This document shows positions 24,612-34,250 of a stretch of DNA of 64,000 nucleotides, one piece after another. Both the position numbers and the translations under genes were made by a program. Origin of the DNA: Nipponacmea schrenckii (lineage: Eukaryota; Mollusca; Gastropoda; Lottiidae); NCBI GenBank assembly GCA_030562195.1, contig CM060200.1, positions 27,505,023 through 27,569,022 on the forward strand. The letters are read 5' to 3'. How positions within the stretch are numbered: position 1 is the stretch's first letter; every line of letters begins with the position of its first letter. Below the pieces are notes generated by a model. It was not told where the DNA came from and did not search any database. It saw nothing but the letters and a program-made list of their open reading frames with translations.

Positions 24612-24618
<7 letters not shown>
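23638..24618. repeat. Left copy of an inverted segmental duplication (D)
   Basis: Blocks 23,638-23,712 and 24,056-24,618 match, in reverse orientation, blocks in 61,795-64,000. The left copy has about 350 bp (23,713-24,060) absent from the right copy, and lacks a 1.5-kb stretch that interrupts the right copy. The match stops abruptly at the poly-T of a LINE insertion at 24,614. It continues past the right edge of the window in the other copy, so the full length is unknown. Confidence 0.8.
24134..24388 (-). other. 84-codon open frame within duplication D
   Basis: An uninterrupted minus-strand frame with no family I recognise (contains PIGVSPNFQILFYPDD and FSRKDLLEVKD). The homologous stretch in the right copy (about 63,590-63,850) carries an extra 10 bp near 63,605 that shifts the frame. 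Either it is a non-coding frame or a gene fragment that is decaying in one copy. Confidence 0.2.
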
Positions 24619-24642
<24 letters not shown>

Positions 24643-25600
24643 TTCAACAAACCCACCCACACTCAGATCAAGTGTATGTTGGATATACTTAAGTTTGTAA
24701 ATAATAATATATCCACCTCTCACATGTGTCCTGATAGGAGGTTTTAAATTCTATAAAAATATTATGGAAGACACATGTGAGAGATCTTCATCGTGTAACC
24801 ATATTTTACATTCATGATTTTAAATTTGTTGGTGTATGTAACATGAATATACACGTAATATATAAATATAATGATGTATAGATATAGTTCTTATATTATA
24901 TAATCTGTAAATATGTAAATAAATAAAAGTATACTCTGGATAAATATATAATCTGTGATACAGATAATGTGAATAAATATAAATATATATGTAAATAATA
25001 ATCTATGAATATAAAAATATAATAAGAATATATAATTGTATAAATAATTATGGATAAAAATATTTGATGAAACGAGTGAAAATATCTCACGGTACCCGAG
25101 TGATATTATCCCCCGAACATGTATTATGAGACTGGAGTTATTTCTAGCAGACTGTATACCAAATTATCTATCATTATCTCTATGGGTTTAGGTTTCACCC
25201 TATTACTCCATATTATGTGGATATAATGGTAGAAATATGGATACAGCCCGCTATTAATGTTTTCGAGTAGTGGGGTATATTCTCCAATGGATACCCCATA
25301 TTCAGGGTATTTTTGGTGAAGTAGCAGAAGCTGTCCCGTAGCCTATTTAGATGTTTGCAGTGCACAAACATATGTTTGAGGGTCTCTCTGCCGACTCTAC
25401 AATAATTGCATTTGAGGTCAGAGTCGGTGGAGCTGCGGACCCTCAAAAAATGTTTGGTCGGAGGGGCCTCATGTATCAGCAGATACATGAAATCCTTCTG
25501 TTTGGATTTTAGTGTCGACTGCAAGAGACTACTGAAAAGTCTGAAAAGTCTCAAATGTCCAAATGTCGTTGATCTTTTTTTTGATCATCCAGTCTGTCAA
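24614..25600 (-). mobile_element. 5'-truncated LINE, 3' end only
   Basis: On the minus strand the element ends in a poly-A tail (T run at 24,614-24,641). An open frame at 25,554-25,213 encodes a typical C-terminal region of non-LTR retrotransposon polyproteins, with the zinc-binding pattern CNYCRVGRETLKHMFVHC (Cys-x2-Cys, His, Cys). No RT is found upstream, so the copy is 5'-truncated; its 5' border near 25,600-25,780 is uncertain. The 3' UTR is very AT-rich and holds a hairpin (CTCACATGTGTC) at 24,716-24,785. It inserted into duplication D. Confidence 0.65.
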
Positions 25601-26331
25601 TTCGGTACGTAAATCATGACGAAACCGGACGCTGTTTTGTTATTGCCGACATTCCTTAATATTTTCCACAACGACAATAGCCTTTTGGTAATCCATTTAT
25701 TATCTCTAGCAAAAGGCAATAAAAGGTTTAAATATAATTTTGTAAAAACACAATGAATCAATTTAAATAAGTTTTAACCTAGGAGTATAAATAGACTAGA
25801 GGCGGCATGAACCACAAAGTGCCTTGTAAGTGTATAGCCATCACGCTTATCAACCGAAAAAACTAAAAATCTAAAACACATATAGAAGTTTGCGATCACT
25901 GTATTTTATTTTAAGACCTTAAGGTGCTTCGGAACCTTGCAAAATAGGTTGAAAATGTTTGAAGTGAACTTTTTAATTAGACCTTTATCATTTCATATTT
26001 TGTGTTATATGGATGCCCTATTATGTTTAATCACCTAAATAAAACTTTATAAAAAAAAAATGTTTTTGAAAGGTGTTATTACCATTTATTTGAAAAAATT
26101 GAGACATTCACTAACAACAGAAATTCACCTGTAAAATGTCCATTAAAATAACTATTTCTTATGTCAACACAAGCTCTGATATGTAAACTACAGCACTCCA
26201 ATCGTGAAATTTGGAAAAAATAAATGATATTTTAATAAAAGGCCTTTAAATTTCTTCTAAATTCAGTAAAGAAAAGCGGCCATTTTTTTCGGTACTACTT
26301 TTTTTTTATAGTATGGTGATGTGTATAGGCA

Positions 26332-26650
26332 CTACTCAATCCAGTAAGATAATGTAGTGATTTCACTTTTTGCAAGCGATATTACGTTCTCCATATTAAT
26401 TCCTAGCAAAAAATCTGAATTTACGGCAATACAAAAGTAATAAGATTTCCAAATAAGAACATACCACCATTTCCCAATTTCATGTTCTATGGACGAAAAA
26501 GTATGTGTAGACATGCTAGGAATTCCCATTGTTCCCATACATTCACTCAAATGGCTGTTGCCACTTCCTGTCGTCATACTTCCCCATACAGCACGGAGGT
26601 TTATGTTGTAGGCTACCACTTCGAACCAGATGTGGTTGTCTCAGGTGATG
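26332..26650 (-). pseudogene. Mutator-like/Kolobok-type transposase remnant
   Basis: The minus-strand frame contains LRAVWGSMTTGSGNSHL followed by a segment with MGIPSMSTHTF and EIGKWW. This order (RAVWG, glycine-rich turn, H-L-S-E, G-I-P, then a KWW end) is that of the Mutator-like transposase domain common in mollusc and cnidarian Kolobok elements. A stop lies just upstream and the frame ends soon after the motif, so most of the enzyme is missing. The family call is from memory of the domain, not a search. Confidence 0.55.
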
Positions 26651-26948
26651 TGGTCAATTTAATGCTCTGTATCTCTTTCCTCAGTTGATAGCCATGATGC
26701 TTTTTGGTCTAATTCAGGAAAAACAAGATAGTAACCAAAACAGGAGTTGTACAATCAAATTGCTATTTTAAAAATCCTGCTAGGGGCTTATATCCAGTCT
26801 CAGTATTTGTTGATATATTTATCAGCTATTTGGATTTTCACTTCATTGACCAATGCAGGAGTGAAAATAATAAACAACCACACTAGCGAAGAACGCCCTC
26901 ACAGTATGATTGCAATTTCATACACCCTACGAGTGGTAACAAAAATCT

Positions 26949-27690
26949 AGGTCCAGCAGTCTTTGGTAGCCTGATCTGCGATCTTCTTCATCCAAACTTT
27001 ACCAATTAAATTGCCTGGGTGAATACCATCCTTGTACAGTTAATAGCTGTAATATCGGCGAGTTGTTGGTTGAGCAGATTCTGCACTGGTACTTATTTTT
27101 CTGCACGCTTTAGACACCCTGTAAAGATCCACGTAGAAATAATGAGAATGACTTCCAATGTAATTATTTATAGATTTGAGGATTGTGTCCAGTTGAGAAA
27201 TTTGAGCTACCAGTTGGCGGTCTTGGTCTTCGAAAACTGATGGATCTTTATGGTACCTCTTTTGGTTCCACAGAAATATGGAGAAGTAAGGGTACTTGAA
27301 CAATCTGCTGATATTTGTCAGCTATATCCCTGACTAATGAATTGTCACAAGATACAAGACTGATGAAGCCAGATTTGTCCTTGGATGTCAAGTCACAGGT
27401 TCCAAGCCAAGCATACACAGGGGGGCCTGGAACCCAATCTCCTCTGCAAGATTATCTCAGATAGTCAAGGGCATGGGAGTCCTTCCTCCTTTAGAATTAA
27501 TGACAATTTGTCTTTCAACATCATTACTGTTAGGCCTAGCAGTAGCAGATCTGGGCCTAGATCTACTAAACTCTAAATGATTCCCCTTGCTATCTGTGAA
27601 AAGTAATGGTGTGTAAACCTTATCTTCCTTCGGAATGCAGCTTTCCTTGGTCATAAATTTTTGAAGTTCCCTTTCCATCTTTGAATAGCA
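26949..27690 (-). pseudogene. Degenerate SGNH-hydrolase-like ORF in the TTAA element
   Basis: Read on the minus strand in three frames with breaks, the order of segments is a basic linker, then VYAWLGTCDLTSKDKSGF (27,450-27,390), then RYHKDPSVFEDQDRQL, and finally LYKDGIHPGNLIGKVWMKKI (about 27,035-26,975). The WLGTCDLT segment could be the block III equivalent and DGIHP the Asp-x-x-His block V of an SGNH fold. One in-frame TAA precedes LYKDGIHP. Such esterase-like domains are known in ORF1 of some CR1-type retrotransposons, but no reverse transcriptase is visible here. Function is inferred. Confidence 0.4.
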
Positions 27691-29551
27691 ATCCTCACCT
27701 GTATAAGAACTCTAAGACACTATCATGCTGACTGCCTGTAAGCCTACGTAGGTATGGTGTAAAAACCATATCGCAGACGTTGAGTAAGGATCGACCTGCT
27801 TTGGCTTCTTCTGTGTATTAATTTTTCGTTCTTCTTCTGTACCTGTCCTTCTGTGATTCTTCTTGGCCTTTTTGCCGGAGACTGAGTCCACGTTCATACG
27901 CTGTCGCGTGCCGTTTTATAGATTGCTACACGGAGAAATCGTGTTACTTCCGTCACGTGGTCAAAGAGGTGACGTAATAACCATCACTATGGAAGACTCT
28001 GGAAGTAAAAATTTCTCTCATTGTCATATTCGTAACTGAGGAAGAAATCCTTACTGTTCATTTCTTGTTTTGGAGAAATATTCATATTACATTGGTCCAT
28101 ATTTACTTATTGAGTTATATGTGGACTCAAAAGTCACTTTTATAGATAGGCCTAGCCTAGGCCACACATTTTATAGTTCCCATCGTAGCACCTGATTCCA
28201 CATGATTCCATGTTTCGAAAACTTGTTGTGAAATAGAGTAAGTTTACACGGTTCAGGTTAATAACTTAATATATATCTTGACTGTAATTTGCGTTCGTTT
28301 ACAGGAGTAACTCATTGGCAAGGATGTAGACCTAATCTGTCCACTCAAGGCTTAGGTGTAACAAAATTTTTATGACCTCTTTGGACTGCCGTAAACACAT
28401 GCCATTTATGGTAAATATTGTGGTAAATACTAAAACATTTTTTTTTAATTTACAATGACATATGAATGTTTTATTCTGTAAATTATCACCGTTTACATAA
28501 AAATATGTCATTAAAATATTTTTGGTGAATAATTTCGAAACTTTATAAACAAAACTTGTGAGACTTGCACCATCACGTGGTCTGTATGTTTACATTGACG
28601 GTTTCCTGTTTGAAGATAAATTTCTTTTATTTTCGAGATATTTATTTCCTTTTTATGCTGATTGTATTATTCCATGTACATCAGAGTTAAAGGATTGCAT
28701 AATGTAACCCCATGTCAGTTTCCCGATCTTTCACATTTCATCAATGTTGACATTTTTCTTGAGAAATACCGATTGACTCCCTATGAAGACCTACGCACAT
28801 CAAAGACTTCTGTGTGGTTTTGATGTTTTCCAATAAAGTTTTCGTTTCAGTCAGTTTTTAAATGCATCAATTAATCAATTATTCTCAACGCTTATTTTCC
28901 AGCGTAAAAATATGAACTGTTTGGGTTGTATTGCCATGCACAAGGATATGTGATGCATCGAGCACGAAGCTTCGTGTCAACAAATGTGAACCGTGATGTG
29001 AAAATTGGTATTAGTGACCGATAATCGTTGAATCCGTGTAAGGCGATTTGGTACTACCGAAGAGAAGAGATTCCCAGCTTCAATCTTGTGTGTATGGATG
29101 TATGTGTTCTGGAAATCAGTGGAATTAGTGTACATTTTAGTCATTTTTGACAGACAGAAGAGCCGCCATATTGTCCGCCATTTTCTTTACCATGTGTTGC
29201 ACTTGCCATAAAATCAAGGAAGTGTGGCTTATAGGTGCCTATTATTGGAAAACTAAGGTTGGAGTGATGTACCTATAACGTGTGAGCTACCTTCTGTGTA
29301 TCTTTTAAGGATTATGTATGTGTATTTGTGGAGAATTATTGTTGTTTATTTTGTTATTTTGTCTTATTTTCAGACTAAAAAGCTGGGGTCATCCAGTGCA
29401 TTTGATGATTTAAAGGGAAACGTTCACAAAATTTGGTTTTTGGTGTTTATGTGCATATTTTGAGCTTTTGTATCCAAGGTGGCCACTTGTTGCAACTGAA
29501 ATAGCTTTTTTGGACTCAGCTCATTTATTGCAAGGTTTCGAAGCACCTTAA

Positions 29552-29948
29552 CAAAAGGTCATATGACATTTTAAATATAATAATATGATTTTTTTTAGGA
29601 ACAATGATTCTCAAACGTTATACAAGTAGGCCTACATAGGTCAGTGGACACTTTTGAATAACAAAAAAAAAATTCATATAGGCCTACAAATCTGTTGTAG
29701 TGCGCTACATAAATCAGCAAACAATTGTATAAAAAATTGCAAATTAAACATTTATACAACATGAGATCGAACCGTTTAATTATAATTATATACATCTACG
29801 ATCTCTTTGAAGATTTTATTGACCAGAAAAAATGACCAATCTATTTAAAGTCTGACGACTTTTGGATGAAATTTTCTCTCTAAGCTTGGCAATATACTAT
29901 CTACCCTCATAGTAATAGCGTACTTGTAGATATTTCTCTATTACTGAT
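29552..29948. other. AT-rich spacer
   Basis: Sequence between the right end of the TTAA element and a gag-like frame. GTAGGCCTACA-type words recur near 29,625 and 29,680. No gene or element end was recognised. Confidence 0.3.
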
Positions 29949-30215
29949 TTAATAAGTAGAACTACAACCTTCATTTTCCAGCATATGTTGATTGAGGTCG
30001 GAAAAAATATCTTTGTTAATATAATGTTTTAAAACAGATTGGACTAATTTGTGACACTGAACATTTGATAAATTCGCACGTGAACAATTGGAGCCAACAT
30101 ATTGACGAAAGGTTTTCTCACAAGTCTTACAAATATCAATTACATCAGTTGACGGAACGGTGAGCGAAGATTTAGATTTAAGTGTAATCAAAGAATTAAC
30201 AGACGAACTCAGCAT
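29949..30215 (-). pseudogene. Cys-containing frame next to DIRS-like repeats, possible gag fragment
   Basis: An 88-codon minus-strand frame starting directly beside the repeat block of the DIRS-like element. It has the spaced cysteines CKTCEKTF and NVQCHKLV but no known zinc-knuckle pattern. Its position, immediately downstream of the terminal repeat on the same strand, is where the first ORF of a DIRS/Ngaro-type element would begin. The match to a gag protein is inferred only from that position. Confidence 0.25.
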
Positions 30216-30302
30216 AAAATCAGTTTATAACAATCACTCAAAATAAAAATATACAATTTATTTGGCACTAGGGAACTACACAATATTAATATGAAACATT
30301 AT

Positions 30303-31329
30303 TATGGAACGCCATTAACGCAAAAGGTCAATTCACAGATTCTAAATTAGTTTAGTAGATTCTAAATTAGTTTAGTGAATTCTATCAGTTTCGTAGAAAA
30401 TCTGTTCGTTTCGTGAAAAATCTGACCGTTTCGTAAAAAATCTGGCTGTTTCGTAAAAAATCTGGCCGTTTCGTGAAAATTCTAGGTTTCGTGAAAATTC
30501 TGGATTTCGTGAAAGTTAAGCCGACATCTAACACCAGGGGGCGCGCGATATGTCAAAGTTCATAGGGCTATAAATAGAATAATATTGATGCCAAAACACT
30601 TTGTAGGAGAAAAATGTTGGCACAGGACCAAGTTGAAGAATGCTAAGACCTGGTAGTGACATAATAATACAGTATTATTATAAATGAATCATATTCAAAA
30701 TCTATTTTTATGTCTATTTCTGACATTTAATCACCCATTATATTATTTCACTCTTACTGATTTACGAAGAGAGAAAAAATATCACTGCCTGTATGTGCAT
30801 TTGAAATTTTGAATTAATAAATGATAAGTAGATCCATTTGTTATGTGCTTCTTTATCTATGCCTATTTCTATTATTTAGGTAAAATTAATGCTATATACC
30901 TAAAATCAGTCCAGCAAATTTCGAAACTTATGACGAGCAGCCATTGCCCTGATTGAATTTTTCTGAGTTCTTGTATTTATACAAAAAAACCCAATAATTT
31001 GTTTATAATCAGATAACGGCACAAAACACAAAGTGTTTTGGCATCAATATTATTCTATTTATAGCCCTATGAACTTTGACATATCGCGCGCCCCCTTCTG
31101 AAAATTGTCGGCTTAACTTTCACGAAATCCAGAATTTTCACGAAACCTAGAATTTTCACGAAACGGCCAGATTTTTTAAGAAACAGCCAGATTTTTTACG
31201 AAACGGCCAGATTTTTCACGAAACGAATAGATTTTCTACGAAACTGATAGAATTCACTAAACTAATTTAGAATCTACGAAACTAATTTAGAATCTGTGAA
31301 CTGACCCTTTGCGTTAATGGCGTTCCATA
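30303..31329. mobile_element. Foldback element with ~20-bp iterated arms, 6-bp TSD
   Basis: Arms of about 300 bp are inverted copies, each containing several tandem units of the type CACGAAACGGCCAGATTTTT. Ends are TATGGAACGCCATTAACGC and its complement. CATTAT occurs at 30,297-30,302 and 31,330-31,335. The same sequence without the insertion (GAAACATTATCATATAATTG) survives at about 31,720 and 32,470, giving an internal empty-site control. The spacer has no coding capacity. A third copy of only the right arm at 31,865-32,085 was made by a later tandem duplication. Confidence 0.9.
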
Positions 31330-32614
31330 CATTATCATATAATTGACTAAAAGAAAGAAGGACAAATTCCTTCTAAATTATGAAAATGAACTAAAATTAG
31401 AAACCCCTACTTTGGGGTAGAATAGTAGAATGAAATTATACTATATAAGGCAGTCCCCAATATATAAAACAAAACAAAAACAAAACAATAAATCAATGGC
31501 GAGTGGAGGGGAGGAGGTGGTTAATCAAAACAGCAGCCTGTAGTCAATATGGCAGAAGACAAGACTGATCACGTGATCAAAAGCGCGCGATTAGCAGACG
31601 ATAGAAGTATTACCTTGAATGTTATAAACTGCTCTTATCTACATAAGATTCAATTTATAACAAACACTCAAATAAAAATATACAATTTATTTGGCACTAG
31701 GGAACTACACAATATTAATATGAAACATTATCATATAATTGAATACAAGAAAGAAGGACAAATTCCTTCTAAATTATGAAAATGAACTAAAATTAGAAAC
31801 CCCTACTTTGGGGTAGAATAGTAGAATGAAATTATACTATATAAGGCCTAAATGAACAAATGTAAACTTTCACGAAATACAGAATTTTCACGAAACCTAG
31901 AATTTTCACGAAACGGCCAGATTTTTTACGAAACAGCCAGATTTTTTACGAAACGGCCAGATTTTTCACGAAACGAATAGATTTTCTACGAAACTGATAG
32001 AATTCACTAAACTAATTTAGAATCTACGAAACTAATTTAGAATCTGTGAACTGACCTTTTGCGTTAATGGCGTTCCATACATTATCATATAATTGACTAA
32101 AAGAAAGGACAAATTCCTTCTAAATTATGAAAATGAACTAAAATTAGAAACCCCTACTTTGGGATAGAATAGTAGAATGAAATTATACTATATAAGGCAG
32201 TCCCCAATATATAAAACTAAAAAACAAAAACAAAACAATAAATCAATGGCGAGTGGAGGGGAGGAGGTGGTTAATCAAAACAGCAGCCTGTAGTCAATAT
32301 GGCAGAAGACAAGACTGATCACGTGATCAAAAGCGCGCGATTAGCAGACGATAGAAGTATTACCTTGAATGTTATAAACTGCTCTTATCTACATAAGATT
32401 CAATTTATAACAAACACTCAAATAAAAATATACAATTTATTTGGCACTAGGGAACTACACAATATTAATATGAAACATTATCATATAATTGAATAAAAGA
32501 AAGAAGGACAAATTCCTTCTAAATTATGAAAATGAACTAAATTAGAAACCCCTACTTTGGGGTAGAATAGTAGAATGAAATTATACTATATAAGGCCTAA
32601 ATGAACAAATGTAA
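31115..32614. repeat. 750-bp tandem duplication (two units)
   Basis: Unit 1 (31,115-31,864) and unit 2 (31,865-32,614) are nearly identical with an offset of 750 bp and only a few substitutions and small indels. Each contains the right arm of the foldback element followed by DIRS-like terminal sequence. Breakpoints fall at a shared GTAA/TTAA-like AA-rich microhomology. Confidence 0.9.
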
Positions 32615-32715
32615 GCATTTGTGTAGTCCCCAAAGTAGGATGGAAATTAAAGTAAGATGGAAAGTATAAGGTGAAAGATGAAAAGATGATAGATGAAAAT
32701 GTGGTATGCTATAAA

Positions 32716-33555
32716 TTAGGAGATGAGACCAAGAGCATTCCTTACTGATTCTAAATCAGGTCTAATGTAACGTCTGTAACAATCAGATGACCATCTTCCT
32801 AAATGTTTGATCATATGATCTTGAACTTGACTGCGCGCAGCAGAAGTGGCAGCTCCTATTCTAAAAGAATGGCCATTATACAACTTATGATCAAAACCTA
32901 AATATTCTAAAATAGTGTGTAAATGATTAATGAAATAAATTCGAGTAACACCTTTACCTTCTTGAGTGAGAAATAATGGATCTAAGTTATAAAAATCTAC
33001 ATTTCTTACAGAAATGTAATGAACAAGTTGTTTAACTCGACAAACTATAGAATTATTAGAGAATAATGAAATATAGACCCCTTTATGATAATAATCAGAT
33101 TTAGAATTCTTTAAACGCAACTTTATAAATTGAGGATATAACAATATATCTGAAATAGATAAATGCTTTTGACTATCATAAGGTCCTGTAAAAGTTATTT
33201 CTCCACATCTCAGAAATCCGTAAAAAGTAGTGGAGAACATTGCCAATAACAAACAATCGGTATATCTGTTAAAAAATCCGGTTCTCAACACTGAACAAAT
33301 TTTACTAAGGAGATCAAAAGTAATAGGCAATCTTGGCCTTGTTACATTAAATTGCATCTTCTTGACTGCCTGTAAAAAAGTAAAAATACGAATATTCCTA
33401 TCAGGAGCTTCAAAATACTCCGCAGCACCAGACTCTAAATAAGAGAATCTGATTCCATTTAAATGTAACTTGATAGTATCATGCTTTATCTGTAAGGTAG
33501 TACAATAAGCTATGATATGCTCACTGTAAACAGCAAAATTATTTGAACTGCACAC
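32716..33555 (-). CDS. Tyrosine recombinase of DIRS-like element
   Basis: 279 residues, open from end to end. It has the catalytic set of tyrosine recombinases: Arg116 in GFLRCGE, His229-x-x-Arg232 in GHSFRIGAAT, His251 in KHLGRW and a C-terminal Tyr (260 or 263) in DCYRRYI. The core-binding N-terminal helices precede. In DIRS/Ngaro elements the enzyme inserts circular cDNA without a target duplication. The frame overlaps the upstream RNase H frame by 46 bp in a different phase, as is usual for these elements. Residues look intact, but without an upstream RT the copy cannot be autonomous. Confidence 0.85.
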   Translation of the reverse strand: MCSSNNFAVYSEHIIAYCTTLQIKHDTIKLHLNGIRFSYLESGAAEYFEAPDRNIRIFTFLQAVKKMQFNVTRPRLPITFDLLSKICSVLRTGFFNRYTDCLLLAMFSTTFYGFLRCGEITFTGPYDSQKHLSISDILLYPQFIKLRLKNSKSDYYHKGVYISLFSNNSIVCRVKQLVHYISVRNVDFYNLDPLFLTQEGKGVTRIYFINHLHTILEYLGFDHKLYNGHSFRIGAATSAARSQVQDHMIKHLGRWSSDCYRRYIRPDLESVRNALGLIS

Positions 33556-33950
33556 ATAGTTAAAGTTCGCATTAAAGCTGAAATATACAAATTAGGAGAT
33601 CGGCCTTTCCGAATAATTTGAACAACCGACATATTATCACACCGAAATAAAATACTTAAACCACACCATAAACTTCCCCAAAGAACACAGGCAGCTACAA
33701 TTGGGTATAGTTCCTTAAAGGCAATAGAAAGATGACTTATTTGTAAATTGGGTAAATCAGCAGGCCAAGGTTCTGAAAACCAATCACCTTGGAAATAGCA
33801 GCCAAACCCTAAAGTGCCAGAAGCATCTGTAAATAAATACAAATCATGATTAGAAATATCGTTCATAAAACATAGAAACACCATTCCACTTGGATAGAAA
33901 TAAATACCACTTCTTAATATCTTCCTGACAATTACGATTGAAATGAACAA
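33510..33950 (-). pseudogene. RNase H domain of DIRS-like element
   Basis: The frame carries LYLFTDASGTLGFGCYF (first catalytic Asp), a later FKELYPIVAA (Glu) and FRCDNMSVVQII (Asp), the DEDx set of the RNase H that follows RT in DIRS-type elements. The RT tail lies beyond its 5' end in other frames (motif LGIILDTQRMECRLPADKL around 34,190-34,120). The domain itself is open, but the polyprotein is broken upstream. Confidence 0.7.
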
Positions 33951-34250
33951 TGTGATGCATTTCTTTGACTGTAGTAGTAAGGTGAATCAAATGAGAGGTA
34001 AAGGCACGACCTGGTACAATCACTCTGGAAGCAAAATTAAAATGACCAAGTATAGTTGAAGTAATTCTCTTTTAGTACATGAATTCCTAGAAACAAAATC
34101 ATTAATAAAATTAGTTATTCGAGATAATTTGTCAGCAGGTAATCTACATTCCATACGTTGGGTGTCCAGTATGATACCAAGATACTGTAAAACTAAAGAG
34201 GGACCTTCTGTCTTTTTAGGAACACAAAGCCGATTAAAGATATGATGTAA

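Larger units (their letters stand above)
25923..29547 (-). mobile_element. TTAA-flanked DNA transposon, 3.6 kb, Kolobok-like, degenerate
   Basis: Terminal inverted repeats begin GGTGCTTCGGAACCTTGCAA at 25,923 and end in the complement at 29,547 with one mismatch. Exact TTAA copies lie at 25,919-25,922 and 29,548-29,551. Minus-strand relics inside are an SGNH-like segment (26,949-27,690) and a Mutator/Kolobok-type transposase segment (26,332-26,650). About 1.6 kb on the right (27,900-29,547) has no coding signal. TTAA target sites plus this transposase type point to the Kolobok superfamily; piggyBac is the alternative from the TTAA alone. Confidence 0.75.
30216..34250 (-). mobile_element. DIRS-like tyrosine-recombinase retrotransposon, truncated and rearranged
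   Basis: On the minus strand, from the right: the tail of a reverse transcriptase (34,250-33,960), an RNase H frame (33,950-33,510), a tyrosine recombinase (33,555-32,716), then repeat-rich terminal sequence down to 30,216. This order RT-RH-YR without an integrase is the hallmark of DIRS/Ngaro elements. The terminal sequence has direct repeats about 397 bp apart (31,331-31,450 and 31,727-31,850), reminiscent of split direct repeats. The 5' half is missing; it abuts a P-element relic at about 34,250. A foldback element and a 750-bp tandem duplication have modified the terminal part. Confidence 0.75.

Noticed and set aside
24365..24700. 111-codon plus-strand frame ending in a Phe run
   Set aside because: Its end is the poly-T tail of a minus-strand LINE, and the start lies in duplication D without any recognisable domain.
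31549..32496. Identical frames of 76 and 65 codons at 31,549 and 32,299
   Set aside because: They are the same non-coding sequence seen twice because of the 750-bp tandem duplication. The frame lies antisense within DIRS-like terminal repeats and matches no family.
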